From assembly GCA_009929715.1 (NCBI GenBank), contig RZZX01000003.1, positions 1 through 64,000 of the forward strand: 64,000 nucleotides of DNA. The letters run 5' to 3'. How positions within the stretch are numbered: the stretch's first letter is position 1; the number at the start of each line of letters is the position of its first letter. Positions 1 through 8,598 of the stretch are shown one piece after another. The stretch is from Bacteroidia bacterium. Its GTDB lineage: Bacteria; Bacteroidota; Bacteroidia; Bacteroidales; Bacteroidaceae. The notes under the pieces are model-generated. The model was not told the origin of the DNA. It did not search any database and saw nothing but the letters and a program-made list of their open reading frames with translations. A program made the position numbers and the translations under genes.

Positions 1-845
1 TGAGGGTTCAAGTGGGTTCCTTGGAACGCATCATTCGGGACTTTAATCTCTTCGATGTGAAAGAGGAGGGATTCTGTTCTTACGAGCTGATGGATCAACT
101 TGAGGCACGCCTGAAAGCAATAGAAAGAGGCAAATTAAGGAATTCAACGAAGAATGATTCTCCGTTAAAAAACACGCCTACTAATAATCAGAATAACAGC
201 CATTTAGGTGTCACTAACGCGGACGCGTGTTTATCATCATCATCATCATCAATAAATATATTAAATTCAAATGAAGAAAGAAAGAATGAAGATACTCCCC
301 CAACAGAACAACCTAATTTGGCATCTGAGTATCCGGCACTTCAACCCATCAAAACTCTCGATGTCTTGCTCGAAGAGATGATCAATGCAGATTACTACAT
401 GGAAAATGTGGCTTTACATTCGGGCATGGGACAACTGTTTTTGGAGAAAAAAGAACGCATTGTGGAGTTGTTTAAATCGCATATTTGTTTGCAAGGAAAA
501 CAAAATTCATTATTCTCCGAACAAGATATTCGCTCCTACTTTACCAATTTTTCTCGGATGGGGAGTATCACTATCCGACAAGTTAAGCGCATTCTTGAGG
601 TAGAGCAGCGTGACGGGCATCAGCTCACTCTTCAGGACACCGCCGAGATGGCGGAAGTTTACGAGGTGAAGGAGAAGCCGGGCTCGGTTCCCATAGTGCC
701 AGAGGAGGAAGACCCTTATCGGTTTGAACAGCGTGATGAAGAGGGCAACAGATACTACTCTACCACAATCATCCCGCCCGAAGCCCCACCGCGTCCCTCG
801 CAGTACTCCATTTGGCACATCAAACTCAACAAATGGACCTACTAG
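1..845 (+). CDS. DUF4373/DUF7833-type (Lin1244-like) protein, 5' end cut by window
   Basis: The reading frame is open to base 1, so the gene starts before the window; the first in-frame GTG, at 12, is probably internal. About 280 C-terminal residues are visible. The visible start (SLERIIRDFNLFDV) resembles the end of the Lin1244/DUF4373 winged-helix-like N-terminal domain, and the stretch LDVLLEEMINADYYMENVA onward resembles the DUF7833 helical domain that often follows it in Bacteroides proteins. Such proteins resemble phage or plasmid replication-initiation proteins, but their cellular role is not established. A linker holds a run of six TCA serine codons (234-251). The acidic, proline-rich tail ends at TAG 843-845. 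The family call is made from memory of the domain pattern; function is unknown. Confidence 0.6.
   Translation, partial: RVQVGSLERIIRDFNLFDVKEEGFCSYELMDQLEARLKAIERGKLRNSTKNDSPLKNTPTNNQNNSHLGVTNADACLSSSSSSINILNSNEERKNEDTPPTEQPNLASEYPALQPIKTLDVLLEEMINADYYMENVALHSGMGQLFLEKKERIVELFKSHICLQGKQNSLFSEQDIRSYFTNFSRMGSITIRQVKRILEVEQRDGHQLTLQDTAEMAEVYEVKEKPGSVPIVPEEEDPYRFEQRDEEGNRYYSTTIIPPEAPPRPSQYSIWHIKLNKWTY
234..251 (+). repeat. TCA trinucleotide microsatellite (6 copies) in coding sequence
   Basis: Six perfect in-frame TCA codons encode a poly-serine run in the low-complexity linker of the first gene. Gain or loss of units would change length without a frameshift. Confidence 0.9.
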
Positions 846-1063
846 CAGGCTCCACACGCACACACATCGATGCCTCAAAAAGACGATGAACCTTTCAACA
901 GCAATGAATGAATGAATCAAGCTACCTATCAGGAGAATTTTTCGGGCTGATAGAACGGATTGGTGGAATTTTAAACGGCATAGCTGGTGCGTGCAAAGAT
1001 AGAAATAGTACCACTCGATTAAGAATAAAAGCACGTTTTAAGAATAATCTAAGAAAAGTTTCG

Positions 1064-1071
1064 TATTTTTG
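1064..1071 (+). promoter_or_regulatory. Probable lysS promoter -7 element
   Basis: TATTTTTG matches the Bacteroides -7 consensus TAnnTTTG. It lies 29 bp before the lysS ATG. No clear TTTG -33 element is seen at the usual 19-21 bp spacing; a T-run occurs at 1036-1039. Confidence 0.55.
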
Positions 1072-1100
1072 CCCACAAAATCGTGTTAATACAGAACGAA

Positions 1101-2828
1101 ATGAACATATTAGAACTAAGTGAACAGGAAATAATCAGACGTAACAGTCTGAATGAACTTCGTGCGATGGGGATCGATCCTTATCCCGCAGCAGAGTATG
1201 TAACCAATGCTTTCTCCACTGATATTAAAGCTGAATTTAAAGACGAAGACGAACCACGTAAGGTGACTATTGCCGGACGTATGATGAGCCGACGTGTCAT
1301 GGGTAAGGCTTCATTCGTTGAACTTCAGGACTCTAAAGGTCGCATCCAAGTGTATGTCACTCGCGATGATATCTGCCCAGGAGAGGATAAAGAGATGTAC
1401 AATGCGGTCTTCAAACGCCTGCTCGACTTAGGTGATTATATCGGCATCGAGGGGTTTGTGTTCCGTACACAAATGGGCGAAATCAGTGTGCATGCTCAGA
1501 AACTCACGGTACTGGCTAAATCGATTAAACCGCTTCCTATCGTTAAATATAAAGATGGCGTGGCTTACGACTCGTTCGAGGACCCGGAAATGCGCTACCG
1601 CCAACGGTATGTGGACTTGGCCGTGAACGAGGGTATCAAGGATATCTTCGTAAAACGTACCAAGGTCTATAACTCCATGCGTGAGTATTTCAACTCGAAA
1701 GAGTATATGGAGGTGGAAACACCGGTGCTACAACCCATCCCCGGCGGAGCAGCTGCTCGCCCGTTTATCACGCATCATAACACGCTGGATATGCCGCTTT
1801 ATCTTCGTATTGCCAATGAACTTTACTTGAAAAGACTGATCGTAGGCGGATTCGAAGGGGTGTATGAGTTCTCTAAAAACTTCCGAAACGAGGGTATGGA
1901 CCGTACACATAATCCGGAATTTACAGCCATGGAGATTTATGTGGCGTACAAGGATTATAACTGGATGATGGAGTTTACCGAAAATATGATCGATAAGATT
2001 TGTATGGACGTGAACGGTACGCACGAGGTGAAAGTGGGCGACCACGTGATCAACTTCAAAGCGCCTTACAAACGGGTCACAATGCTCGACTCTATCAAGG
2101 AGTTTACCGGTCATGACCTCACAGGAATGAGTGAGGAGGAGATCCGGAAAATCTGCCAACTGATGAACATGGAGGTGGATGAGTCAATGGGAAAAGGGAA
2201 ACTGATCGATGAGATCTTCGGAGAATTCTGCGAAGGAAATTATATACAACCGACATTTATCACGGATTATCCGGTGGAGATGTCGCCACTAACAAAACGA
2301 CACCGCAACAACCCGGAACTGACTGAACGTTTTGAGCTGATGGTGAATGGCAAGGAGCTGGCCAACGCTTACTCGGAGCTGAATGACCCTATCGACCAGC
2401 TGGGACGGTTCCAAGAACAACTGCAACTGAGTGAGAAGGGCGATGATGAAGCGATGTTTATCGACATGGACTTTGTACGGGCACTGGAATATGGTATGCC
2501 GCCAACATCGGGTATGGGTATCGGTATGGACCGCTTGGTGATGCTGATGACGGGACAAACGGCTATCCAAGAGGTGCTGTTCTTCCCACAAATGAGACCG
2601 GAAAAGGTGGTTAAGAAGGATCCGGCTACTAAATATGAACCATTGGGCATCTCAGAGGAGTGGGTGGCTGTGATCCAAAAGGCGGGATACAACTTGCTGG
2701 AGGACCTCAAGAGTGTAAACCCACAGAAATTGCACCAGGATATCTGTGGACTGAATAAGAAATATAAGTTGGAACTAACTAACCCGACCGTGAACGAGGT
2801 GACCGAATGGGTAAATAAACTTAATTGA
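1101..2828 (+). CDS. lysS: Lysyl-tRNA synthetase (class II)
   Basis: Charges tRNA-Lys with lysine in the cytoplasm. The 575-residue product has the usual class II LysS layout: an N-terminal OB-fold anticodon-binding domain (about residues 55-170, starting near VTIAGRMMSRRVMGKASF) followed by the catalytic core with motif 2 (FRNEGMDRTHNPEFTAMEIY) and motif 3 (GMGIGMDRLVMLMTG). The C-terminal extension of about 70 residues after motif 3 also occurs in other Bacteroides LysS. The frame is open from a GTG at 1083, but ATG 1101 (MNILELSEQEIIRRNSLNEL) is chosen because family members begin there and the -7 element lies just upstream. gpsA and pgi follow at 68 and 20 bp, so the three probably form an operon. 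Confidence 0.96.
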   Translation: MNILELSEQEIIRRNSLNELRAMGIDPYPAAEYVTNAFSTDIKAEFKDEDEPRKVTIAGRMMSRRVMGKASFVELQDSKGRIQVYVTRDDICPGEDKEMYNAVFKRLLDLGDYIGIEGFVFRTQMGEISVHAQKLTVLAKSIKPLPIVKYKDGVAYDSFEDPEMRYRQRYVDLAVNEGIKDIFVKRTKVYNSMREYFNSKEYMEVETPVLQPIPGGAAARPFITHHNTLDMPLYLRIANELYLKRLIVGGFEGVYEFSKNFRNEGMDRTHNPEFTAMEIYVAYKDYNWMMEFTENMIDKICMDVNGTHEVKVGDHVINFKAPYKRVTMLDSIKEFTGHDLTGMSEEEIRKICQLMNMEVDESMGKGKLIDEIFGEFCEGNYIQPTFITDYPVEMSPLTKRHRNNPELTERFELMVNGKELANAYSELNDPIDQLGRFQEQLQLSEKGDDEAMFIDMDFVRALEYGMPPTSGMGIGMDRLVMLMTGQTAIQEVLFFPQMRPEKVVKKDPATKYEPLGISEEWVAVIQKAGYNLLEDLKSVNPQKLHQDICGLNKKYKLELTNPTVNEVTEWVNKLN

Positions 2829-2844
2829 ACAATAAATTAAGAAC

Positions 2845-2864
2845 GAAGAGGAGGCTCTTCTTTT
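2845..2864 (+). terminator. Weak hairpin with T-run between lysS and gpsA
   Basis: GAAGAG and CTCTTC flank a 4-nt loop and are followed by TTTT. The stem is only 6 bp, so it is probably at most a partial terminator inside the lysS-gpsA-pgi cluster. Confidence 0.35.
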
Positions 2865-2896
2865 CTCAATTTTCATTTATCAATTATTAATTTAAT

Positions 2897-3892
2897 ATGA
2901 AATTACCCGGTAAGATAGCGATAATGGGCGGCGGAAGCTGGGCTACAGCCATTGCAAAAATGTGCTTGTCACAAGCGGACTCTATAAGCTGGTACATGCG
3001 TCGAGAAGATCGTATCAAGGAGTTTAAAAGACTTGGACATAACCCGGCTTACCTCACAAGTGTCCGTTTCGACACCAAGCGTATCAACTTTAGCTCGGAT
3101 ATTAACAGCATCGTGAGGGAGTCTGATACACTCATTTTCGTTACTCCTTCTCCTTATCTGAAGGTGCACTTGAAAAAGCTGAAGACGAAGATTAAGGATA
3201 AGTTTATAATCACTGCTATCAAAGGAATCGTTCCCGATGATAACATCATTGTTTCTGAATATTTCACTAGGGAGTATAAGGTGCCACCCGAGAATATCGC
3301 GGTATTGGCGGGCCCGTGCCACGCCGAGGAGGTAGCACTGGAACGGTTGTCGTACCTCACCATCGCTTGCCCGGATCGAAATAAGGCGCGTGTCTTTGCC
3401 GATTCGCTGAGTGGCAACTACATCAAAACGTCTGTGAGTGATGATGTGGTGGGAATAGAGTATAGCTCGGTTCTGAAGAATGTCTATGCCATCGCAGCGG
3501 GTATCTGTAGCGGACTGAAGTATGGAGACAACTTCCAAGCGGTGCTGATCTCGAATGCTATCCAGGAGATGAATCGCTTCTTGAATACGGTGCATCCACT
3601 GGATCGTAATGTGAATGAATCGGTCTATCTGGGCGATTTATTGGTAACGGGGTATTCTAACTTTAGCCGAAACAGAACGTTCGGCTCAATGATAGGCAAA
3701 GGGTATTCGGTTAAAAGTGCGCAGATCGAAATGGAGATGATAGCAGAGGGGTACTTTGGTACCAAATGTATCAAGGAGATCAATAAGTATCACCATGTGA
3801 ATATGCCAATTCTTGATGCGGTTTATAATATCTTGTATGAACGGATTTCTCCGGTTATCGAGATCAAACTGCTCACGGATTCTTTTAGATAA
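2897..3892 (+). CDS. gpsA: Glycerol-3-phosphate dehydrogenase [NAD(P)+]
   Basis: Reduces dihydroxyacetone phosphate to sn-glycerol 3-phosphate, the backbone for phospholipids. The 331-residue protein has an N-terminal Rossmann motif (IMGGGSWATAIAKM), the conserved AGPCHAEEV loop, and the SSVLKNVYAIAAG segment with the catalytic lysine in the C-terminal helical domain. Length is normal. It lies 68 bp after lysS and 20 bp before pgi on the same strand, consistent with co-transcription; I see no promoter of its own. Confidence 0.95.
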   Translation: MKLPGKIAIMGGGSWATAIAKMCLSQADSISWYMRREDRIKEFKRLGHNPAYLTSVRFDTKRINFSSDINSIVRESDTLIFVTPSPYLKVHLKKLKTKIKDKFIITAIKGIVPDDNIIVSEYFTREYKVPPENIAVLAGPCHAEEVALERLSYLTIACPDRNKARVFADSLSGNYIKTSVSDDVVGIEYSSVLKNVYAIAAGICSGLKYGDNFQAVLISNAIQEMNRFLNTVHPLDRNVNESVYLGDLLVTGYSNFSRNRTFGSMIGKGYSVKSAQIEMEMIAEGYFGTKCIKEINKYHHVNMPILDAVYNILYERISPVIEIKLLTDSFR

Positions 3893-3912
3893 ACCTATAA
3901 GAGTAAAAAGAT

Positions 3913-5250
3913 ATGATTAGTTTAAACATCGAAAAAACAGGGGATTTGATCTCCAAAGAGGCGATTGCTGCGTATGAATCGTCAGTGAAAGAGGCTCAGG
4001 TTAAACTCGAAAAGGGTACGGGCTTGGGCAACGACTTTTTAGGTTGGCTGCACCTGCCGTCATCGATCACACAGGCTCACTTAACGGAGCTTCAAACAAC
4101 GGCCAAACTGCTTAGAGAGCAGTGTGACGTGGTTGTGGTTGCGGGCATCGGCGGAAGTTACTTGGGAGCACGCGCCGTGATCGAGGCGTTATCGAACAGC
4201 TTCACTTGGTTGCAGGAGAAGAGGGAGAGCCCGATCATGATTTATGCCGGACACAACATCGGTGAGGATTATTTGCATGAACTGACTGAGTTCTTAAAAG
4301 ATAAAAAATTTGGGGTGATCAACATCTCTAAATCGGGCACAACGACCGAAACGGCTCTGGCGTTCCGCTTGCTGAAAAAACAGTGTGAGGACCAACGGGG
4401 AAAAGCGGTGGCTAAACAGGTTATCGTGGCGGTAACGGATGCGCAAAAAGGGGCTGCCCGGGTCACTGCTGATCAGGAGGGGTATCAGACGTTTGTCATT
4501 CCCGATAATGTGGGGGGACGTTTCTCGGTGCTTACTCCGGTGGGCTTGCTGCCTATCGCAGTAGCTGGATTTGACATCGAACGCTTAGTGGCCGGTGCTG
4601 CCGACATGGAGAAGGCGTGTGGTAGCGAGGTGCCGTTTGCCGAAAATCCGGCAGCAATTTATGCGGCTACACGTAATGAGCTTTATAAACAAGGTAAGAA
4701 GATCGAAATCTTGGTGAACTACAACCCGAAACTGCACTACGTGAATGAGTGGTGGAAACAGCTTTACGGAGAGTCGGAAGGTAAAGAGAATAAGGGTATT
4801 TTCCCAGCAGCGGTGGACTTCTCGACGGATCTTCACTCTATGGGACAGTGGATCCAAGAGGGTGAACGGATTATCTTCGAAACGGTGATCTCGGTTGAGA
4901 ACCCGAACCATACGTTGACTGTGCCTTCGGATGAAGCGAACTTGGATGGACTGAACTTCTTGGCCGGCAAACGGGTGGATGAGGTGAATAAGATGGCGGA
5001 ACTGGGTACACAGTTGGCGCACGTGGATGGTGGTGTGCCTAATATGCGCATCGTGATTCCTGAACTGAGTGAGTATAGCATCGGACAGTTGCTCTATTTC
5101 TTTGAAAAGGCGTGCGGTATCAGCGGGTATTTGTTGGGCGTGAATCCTTTCAACCAACCGGGGGTAGAGGCGTACAAGAAGAATATGTTTGCGCTGCTTA
5201 ATAAACCGGGATACGAAGAGGAGTCTAAAGCGATTCGGGCTAGACTGTAA
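3913..5250 (+). CDS. pgi: Glucose-6-phosphate isomerase
   Basis: Interconverts glucose 6-phosphate and fructose 6-phosphate in glycolysis and gluconeogenesis. At 445 residues it belongs to the short bacterial PGI type, not the roughly 550-residue type of E. coli. Both sugar-isomerase regions are seen: [16 protein letters not shown] near residue 80 and [15 protein letters not shown] near residue 138, the latter being the phosphate-binding SKSGTT motif. It is the last gene of the lysS-gpsA-pgi cluster; a GC-rich hairpin follows 31 bp after the stop. Confidence 0.95.
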   Translation: MISLNIEKTGDLISKEAIAAYESSVKEAQVKLEKGTGLGNDFLGWLHLPSSITQAHLTELQTTAKLLREQCDVVVVAGIGGSYLGARAVIEALSNSFTWLQEKRESPIMIYAGHNIGEDYLHELTEFLKDKKFGVINISKSGTTTETALAFRLLKKQCEDQRGKAVAKQVIVAVTDAQKGAARVTADQEGYQTFVIPDNVGGRFSVLTPVGLLPIAVAGFDIERLVAGAADMEKACGSEVPFAENPAAIYAATRNELYKQGKKIEILVNYNPKLHYVNEWWKQLYGESEGKENKGIFPAAVDFSTDLHSMGQWIQEGERIIFETVISVENPNHTLTVPSDEANLDGLNFLAGKRVDEVNKMAELGTQLAHVDGGVPNMRIVIPELSEYSIGQLLYFFEKACGISGYLLGVNPFNQPGVEAYKKNMFALLNKPGYEEESKAIRARL

Positions 5251-5281
5251 TGAAACAAAACGGTTAACAGAAAAAATAGCA

Positions 5282-5318
5282 GGGGGATGTACCGATTGGG
5301 GAACATCCCCCTCTCTTT
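5282..5318 (+). terminator. Rho-independent terminator after pgi
   Basis: GGGGGATGT (5282-5290) pairs with ACATCCCCC (5303-5311) around a 12-nt loop, followed by TCTCTTTT. It closes the lysS-gpsA-pgi transcription unit. Confidence 0.7.
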
Positions 5319-5373
5319 TAGGGTCTGAAGGAGAAAGGAACAACAAGAACCGATCGCCTTTATGGACGGATTA

Positions 5374-5410
5374 TTTCTAAATGCGTAAAAAAGTGGTACC
5401 TTTGTACCAC
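5374..5410 (+). promoter_or_regulatory. Promoter with -7 element inside an inverted repeat
   Basis: TTTC (5374-5377), a 19-bp spacer and TACCTTTG (5397-5404) fit the Bacteroides promoter pattern. The -7 element sits inside the inverted repeat GTGGTAC-CTTT-GTACCAC (5393-5410), which could be an operator. The transcript would begin just before the 24-bp tandem repeats. Confidence 0.6.
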
Positions 5411-5491
5411 AGTAGTTAGTTAGGTGGTTTATCTGTTAGTTAGTTAGCTAGTTTATCTGTTAGTTAGTTAGCTAGTTTATCTGTTAGTTAA
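5411..5491 (+). repeat. 24-bp tandem repeat, about 3.4 copies, in a 5' leader
   Basis: Two exact 24-bp copies (5435-5458 and 5459-5482) are preceded by a diverged copy (5411-5434) and followed by a partial one (5483-5491). The unit is built from GTTAGTTAGTTAG plus CTAGTTTATCT. The array fills the space between the predicted transcription start and the pyrophosphatase start codon, so it would be transcribed as an untranslated leader. Confidence 0.85.
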
Positions 5492-5506
5492 TCAATCGAA
5501 AGTTAT

Positions 5507-6190
5507 ATGTTTGAAAGAAAGAAACTAAAATCGGTCTTGTTCGATATGGATGGGGTGTTATTCGACTCCATGCCTTATCACTCGGAATCGTGGCACAATA
5601 CCCTGAAATCGGTCGGGTTAACTCTTAGCCGCGAAGAGGCTTACATGCACGAAGGGCGCACCGGCTCGTCGACCATCAACATCGTCTTCCAACGTGAACG
5701 TGGTCGGGAAGCAACTCCCGAAGAGATAGAGGCCATTTACCGAAAAAAGAGTCTGGAGTTCAACGCTTACCCGGAGGCGGAGCAAATGCCGGGTGCTTGG
5801 GAATTGCTGCAAAAGGTGAAAAATAGCGGGCTAGTGCCAACGGTTGTGACTGGTTCTGGTCAAGTGTCCTTGCTGGAACGACTGGAACACCACTTCCCCG
5901 GTATGTTCCAAAAGGAACTGATGGTAACGGCTTTCGACGTGAAGTATGGTAAACCTCACCCGGAACCTTACTTGATGGCTCTCCAAAAGGGGGGATTGAA
6001 ACCGCATGAGGCCATCGTGGTAGAGAATGCTCCACTAGGGGTGGAATCGGCTCACCGAGCGGGAATATTCACCATCGCGGTCAATACCGGACCTCTGGAC
6101 GGTCAGGTGCTGCTCGATGCCGGAGCTGATCTGCTCTTCCCTTCGATGATGGAACTTTATAAAGGATGGGAGGAGATCTTTAAAGGATGA
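5507..6190 (+). CDS. HAD-superfamily phosphatase, BT2127-like inorganic pyrophosphatase
   Basis: A 227-residue HAD family protein of the beta-phosphoglucomutase-like group. Motif I is LFDMDGVLFDSM near residue 12, motif II is VVTGSG, and motifs III and IV are GKPHPEPYL and VVENAPLGVESA. The sequence closely resembles what I recall of B. thetaiotaomicron BT2127, which was shown biochemically to be an inorganic pyrophosphatase although its fold resembles a phosphohexose mutase. PPi hydrolysis is therefore the best inference; automated annotation would probably say beta-phosphoglucomutase. It has its own promoter and a repeat-containing leader. Confidence 0.85.
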   Translation: MFERKKLKSVLFDMDGVLFDSMPYHSESWHNTLKSVGLTLSREEAYMHEGRTGSSTINIVFQRERGREATPEEIEAIYRKKSLEFNAYPEAEQMPGAWELLQKVKNSGLVPTVVTGSGQVSLLERLEHHFPGMFQKELMVTAFDVKYGKPHPEPYLMALQKGGLKPHEAIVVENAPLGVESAHRAGIFTIAVNTGPLDGQVLLDAGADLLFPSMMELYKGWEEIFKG

Positions 6191-6390
6191 GCAACAACCC
6201 ATCTTCTTGCATACCTTTGATAGGCATATCTCTTCATTTTAACACGTATGGCATCGACCTTGCCGAACCGCTCTCCTTCATCTATTTTGCGCATCAGGGC
6301 ATCGTCTTTAACAATCATCTGAATTTTAAAACCGTTATAGATAAACTGCCAACGACTTCCAGGCTCAAAATTTAAAGCAGTAAAACAAAA
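6157..6390 (-). pseudogene. Possible gene relic, 3' fragment without a start codon
   Basis: Read on the minus strand, this stretch is open and encodes a protein-like segment: FEPGSRWQFIYNGFKIQMIV, then a KDDALMRKIDEGERFGKVD stretch, ending in a stop at 6157-6159. The alternation of aromatic and charged residues looks like real coding sequence. It resembles a short beta-rich domain at the C-terminus of Bacteroidota hypothetical proteins, but I cannot name the family. The frame has no ATG, GTG or TTG start in a sensible place, meets a TAG near 6423 just inside the tRNA terminator, and its 3' end overlaps the end of the pyrophosphatase gene. It lies immediately downstream of tRNA-Arg, a usual integration point for mobile elements, so it may be left over from an excised island. 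Confidence 0.4.
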
Positions 6391-6423
6391 TAGGTTGTAA
6401 ATCCTTTTCGGAAATACAACCTA
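6383..6423 (-). terminator. Terminator of tRNA-Arg
   Basis: TAGGTTGTA (6391-6399) and TACAACCTA (6415-6423) form a 9-bp stem with a smaller TCC/GGA stem inside. On the minus strand it is followed by a T-rich tract (TTTTGTTTT), placing it just after the 3' end of tRNA-Arg. Confidence 0.65.
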
Positions 6424-6442
6424 TAAGCTAATAATTAAGTAG

Positions 6443-6515
6443 TGACCCCGGTGCGATTCAAACGCACGACCTTCAGAACCGGAATCTGACGCTCTATTCA
6501 CTAAGCTACGGAGCC
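6443..6515 (-). tRNA. tRNA-Arg (anticodon CCG)
   Basis: The minus strand folds into a 73-nt cloverleaf. The acceptor is GGCTCCG/CGGGGTC with two G-T pairs, the D arm is GCTT/GAGC with loop AGTGAATA, the anticodon arm is TCAGA/TCTGA with loop TTCCGGT (anticodon CCG, reading CGG), and the T arm is GTGCG/CGCAC with loop TTTGAAT. The discriminator base is A and CCA is not encoded. A terminator follows directly. Confidence 0.93.
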
Positions 6516-6738
6516 AAATCAACGCTGCAAAAGTATAAAAAAAAACAACGTCTTCCTAGAGCAACAGCCATTTTTTATCTAAAAAAAACACTTCTAGTAA
6601 GAGAGAAGAATCGACTCATGCGTCTAATAGTATCAAAATAGGGCTTTATTGCTGTTATTTTGTAAAACAGAAAAGAGAATATTATTTCTTTTTGATATAA
6701 TTTAAAGCCAAACAGCATAAAAATATCAAAAACTTATT

Positions 6739-6746
6739 TATCTTTG
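6739..6746 (+). promoter_or_regulatory. asnA promoter -7 element
   Basis: TATCTTTG fits TAnnTTTG and lies 21 bp before the asnA ATG, which would give a very short leader. No good -33 match was found. Confidence 0.6.
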
Positions 6747-6767
6747 CCGCAAACTAAATTTAAAAAC

Positions 6768-7805
6768 ATGAGTTACTTAATTAAACCGGAAACGTATAAA
6801 CCGCTACTCGATCTGAAGGAGACGGAGCTAGGTATCAAAAAAATAAAAGAGTTCTTCCAGATGAATCTTTCGTCGGAGTTGAGACTGAGAAGGGTCACCG
6901 CACCGCTGTTTGTGCTTAAAGGAATGGGGATTAATGATGACCTTAACGGCATCGAAAGAGCGGTCTCTTTTCCTATTAAGGACTTGGGGGAGGCCAATGC
7001 GGAGGTGGTGCATTCGCTGGCTAAATGGAAACGACTGACACTGGCCGATTATGGAATCGAACCGGGATATGGTATCTACACGGATATGAATGCAATCCGC
7101 GCTGATGAGGAGCTGGGCAACTTGCATTCGCTTTATGTGGATCAATGGGACTGGGAACGGGTGGTCACGGCTCAGCAACGGACTGTCGAGTTCTTAAAGG
7201 AGACGGTGAATAAGATTTATGCGGCCATGGTGCGCACGGAGTATATGGTGTATGAGATGTATCCGCAGATCAAACCGTGTCTCCCAGAAAAGATCCACTT
7301 TATCCATGCGGAAGAGTTGAGACGCCTCTACCCCACTTTGACTGCTAAAGAACGTGAAAATGAGATCTGCCAAATGTATGGGGCGGTGTTTATCATTGGC
7401 ATCGGTGCGCCTCTAGGTGATGGTAAGAAGCACGACGGAAGGGCACCGGATTATGATGATTATACCACGGATGGAGTGAATGGGTTGCCTGGACTGAATG
7501 GCGATTTGATTCTCTGGAATGGGGTGCTCGGACAGGCTATCGAGCTCTCTTCTATGGGCATAAGGGTCGATAAAAAAGCATTAAAAAGACAACTTCAGGA
7601 GGCTAATGAAGAAAAACGATTAAATTTGTACTTTCATAAGCGCTTGATGGAGGATACGCTGCCTCTCTCTATCGGAGGGGGAATAGGCCAATCGCGCTTG
7701 TGTATGTTTTATTTACGCAAAGCGCATATCGGTGAAATACAGGCTAGTATCTGGCCTCATGAGATGCGCCAAACGTGTAAAGAGTTGGGTATTTATCTTA
7801 TTTAA
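6768..7805 (+). CDS. asnA: Aspartate-ammonia ligase (asparagine synthetase A)
   Basis: Makes asparagine from aspartate, ammonia and ATP. The 345-residue product has the class II synthetase-like AsnA layout, with LRLRRVTAPLFV near the N-terminus, the DQWDWERV and GIYTDMNAIR segments, and GGGIGQSRLCMFYLRKAHIGE near the C-terminus, which belongs to the ATP-binding part. The frame opens at a TTG at 6744, but that codon lies inside the -7 promoter element, so ATG 6768 (MSYLIKPE) is the start. Its stop overlaps the ung start by one base (TAATG), indicating translational coupling. Confidence 0.96.
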   Translation: MSYLIKPETYKPLLDLKETELGIKKIKEFFQMNLSSELRLRRVTAPLFVLKGMGINDDLNGIERAVSFPIKDLGEANAEVVHSLAKWKRLTLADYGIEPGYGIYTDMNAIRADEELGNLHSLYVDQWDWERVVTAQQRTVEFLKETVNKIYAAMVRTEYMVYEMYPQIKPCLPEKIHFIHAEELRRLYPTLTAKERENEICQMYGAVFIIGIGAPLGDGKKHDGRAPDYDDYTTDGVNGLPGLNGDLILWNGVLGQAIELSSMGIRVDKKALKRQLQEANEEKRLNLYFHKRLMEDTLPLSIGGGIGQSRLCMFYLRKAHIGEIQASIWPHEMRQTCKELGIYLI

Positions 7806-8473
7806 TGAGCATGAATGTAGAGATTGAAGCGAGTTGGAAGGAGCAGTTACAACAGGAATTTGAAAAAGCGTATTTCCAGAAACTGACTGAGTTTGTGAGA
7901 AATGAGTATAGACAACATCTGGTTTTCCCTCCGGGAAATCTGATCTTTAATGCGTTTAATCTTTGCCCGTTTCAGGAGGTGAAGGTGGTGCTTATCGGTC
8001 AGGATCCTTATCATGGACCGGGACAGGCGCATGGGCTCTGCTTTTCAGTGAATGATGGGGTGAGATTTCCGCCTTCTTTGGTCAATATTTTTAAGGAGAT
8101 TAAGGGGGATGTGGGGACGGAGCCGCCTGCAACGGGCAATTTAACGCGCTGGGCACAGCAGGGGGTGTTGCTGCTGAATGCCACGCTTACCGTCGAGGCT
8201 CATCGGGCCGGATCGCACCAAAAAAAGGGATGGGAAACGTTTACGGATGCTGCCATACGGGCACTGGCCGAACAACGGGAGCATCTGGTGTTTATCTTGT
8301 GGGGGGCGTATGCGCAAAAGAAAGGGGCTTTTATCGACCGGGATAGGCACTTGGTGCTGACATCGGCGCACCCATCGCCTTTATCGGCGTACAACGGCTT
8401 CTTCGGCAACCAACACTTTAGTCGGACTAATGCGTATCTGAAAGCCAACGGGCAGCAGGAGATTGTTTGGTAA
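7805..8473 (+). CDS. ung: Uracil-DNA glycosylase
   Basis: Removes uracil from DNA as the first step of base excision repair. The 222-residue protein carries the family 1 UDG active-site motif GQDPYHGPGQAHGLCFSV, with the catalytic aspartate, and the C-terminal HPSPLSAYNGFFG motif with the catalytic histidine. ATG 7805 overlaps the asnA stop; a second ATG at 7811 (MNVEIEASW) is equally plausible because family members start there. An AsnA-Ung operon seems likely, and a strong hairpin terminates it. Confidence 0.95.
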   Translation: MSMNVEIEASWKEQLQQEFEKAYFQKLTEFVRNEYRQHLVFPPGNLIFNAFNLCPFQEVKVVLIGQDPYHGPGQAHGLCFSVNDGVRFPPSLVNIFKEIKGDVGTEPPATGNLTRWAQQGVLLLNATLTVEAHRAGSHQKKGWETFTDAAIRALAEQREHLVFILWGAYAQKKGAFIDRDRHLVLTSAHPSPLSAYNGFFGNQHFSRTNAYLKANGQQEIVW

Positions 8474-8527
8474 ATGGTAATAACAGCAAAAGGGGAGATT
8501 GGTCTCTAAATGGTAATAACAGCAAAA
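8471..8527 (+). repeat. Pair of identical 21-bp direct repeats after ung
   Basis: The same 21 bases, beginning with the ung stop codon, occur at 8471-8491 and 8507-8527, a 36-bp period. It looks like a small tandem duplication in the 3' untranslated region. Confidence 0.8.
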
Positions 8528-8530
8528 AAG

Positions 8531-8568
8531 GGGGGCACTTTAAAGTTAAAGTGCCCCCTCTTTTTTTT
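8531..8568. terminator. Bidirectional terminator between ung and lptD
   Basis: GGGGGCACTTTAA (8531-8543) and TTAAAGTGCCCCC (8546-8558) form a nearly perfect 13-bp stem. T8 follows on the plus strand and an A-run precedes it, so it can serve both convergent genes. Confidence 0.85.
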
Positions 8569-8598
8569 GCTGTTGTTGGCCAACTGCTTTTCAGGATT

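Noticed and set aside
510-1034. Minus-strand 174-codon open frame
   Set aside because: It is the shadow of the first gene, with atypical composition and no promoter or family features.
5411-5491. CRISPR or IS end for the 24-bp repeats
   Set aside because: Repeats are directly adjacent with no spacers and there is no transposase or target-site duplication.
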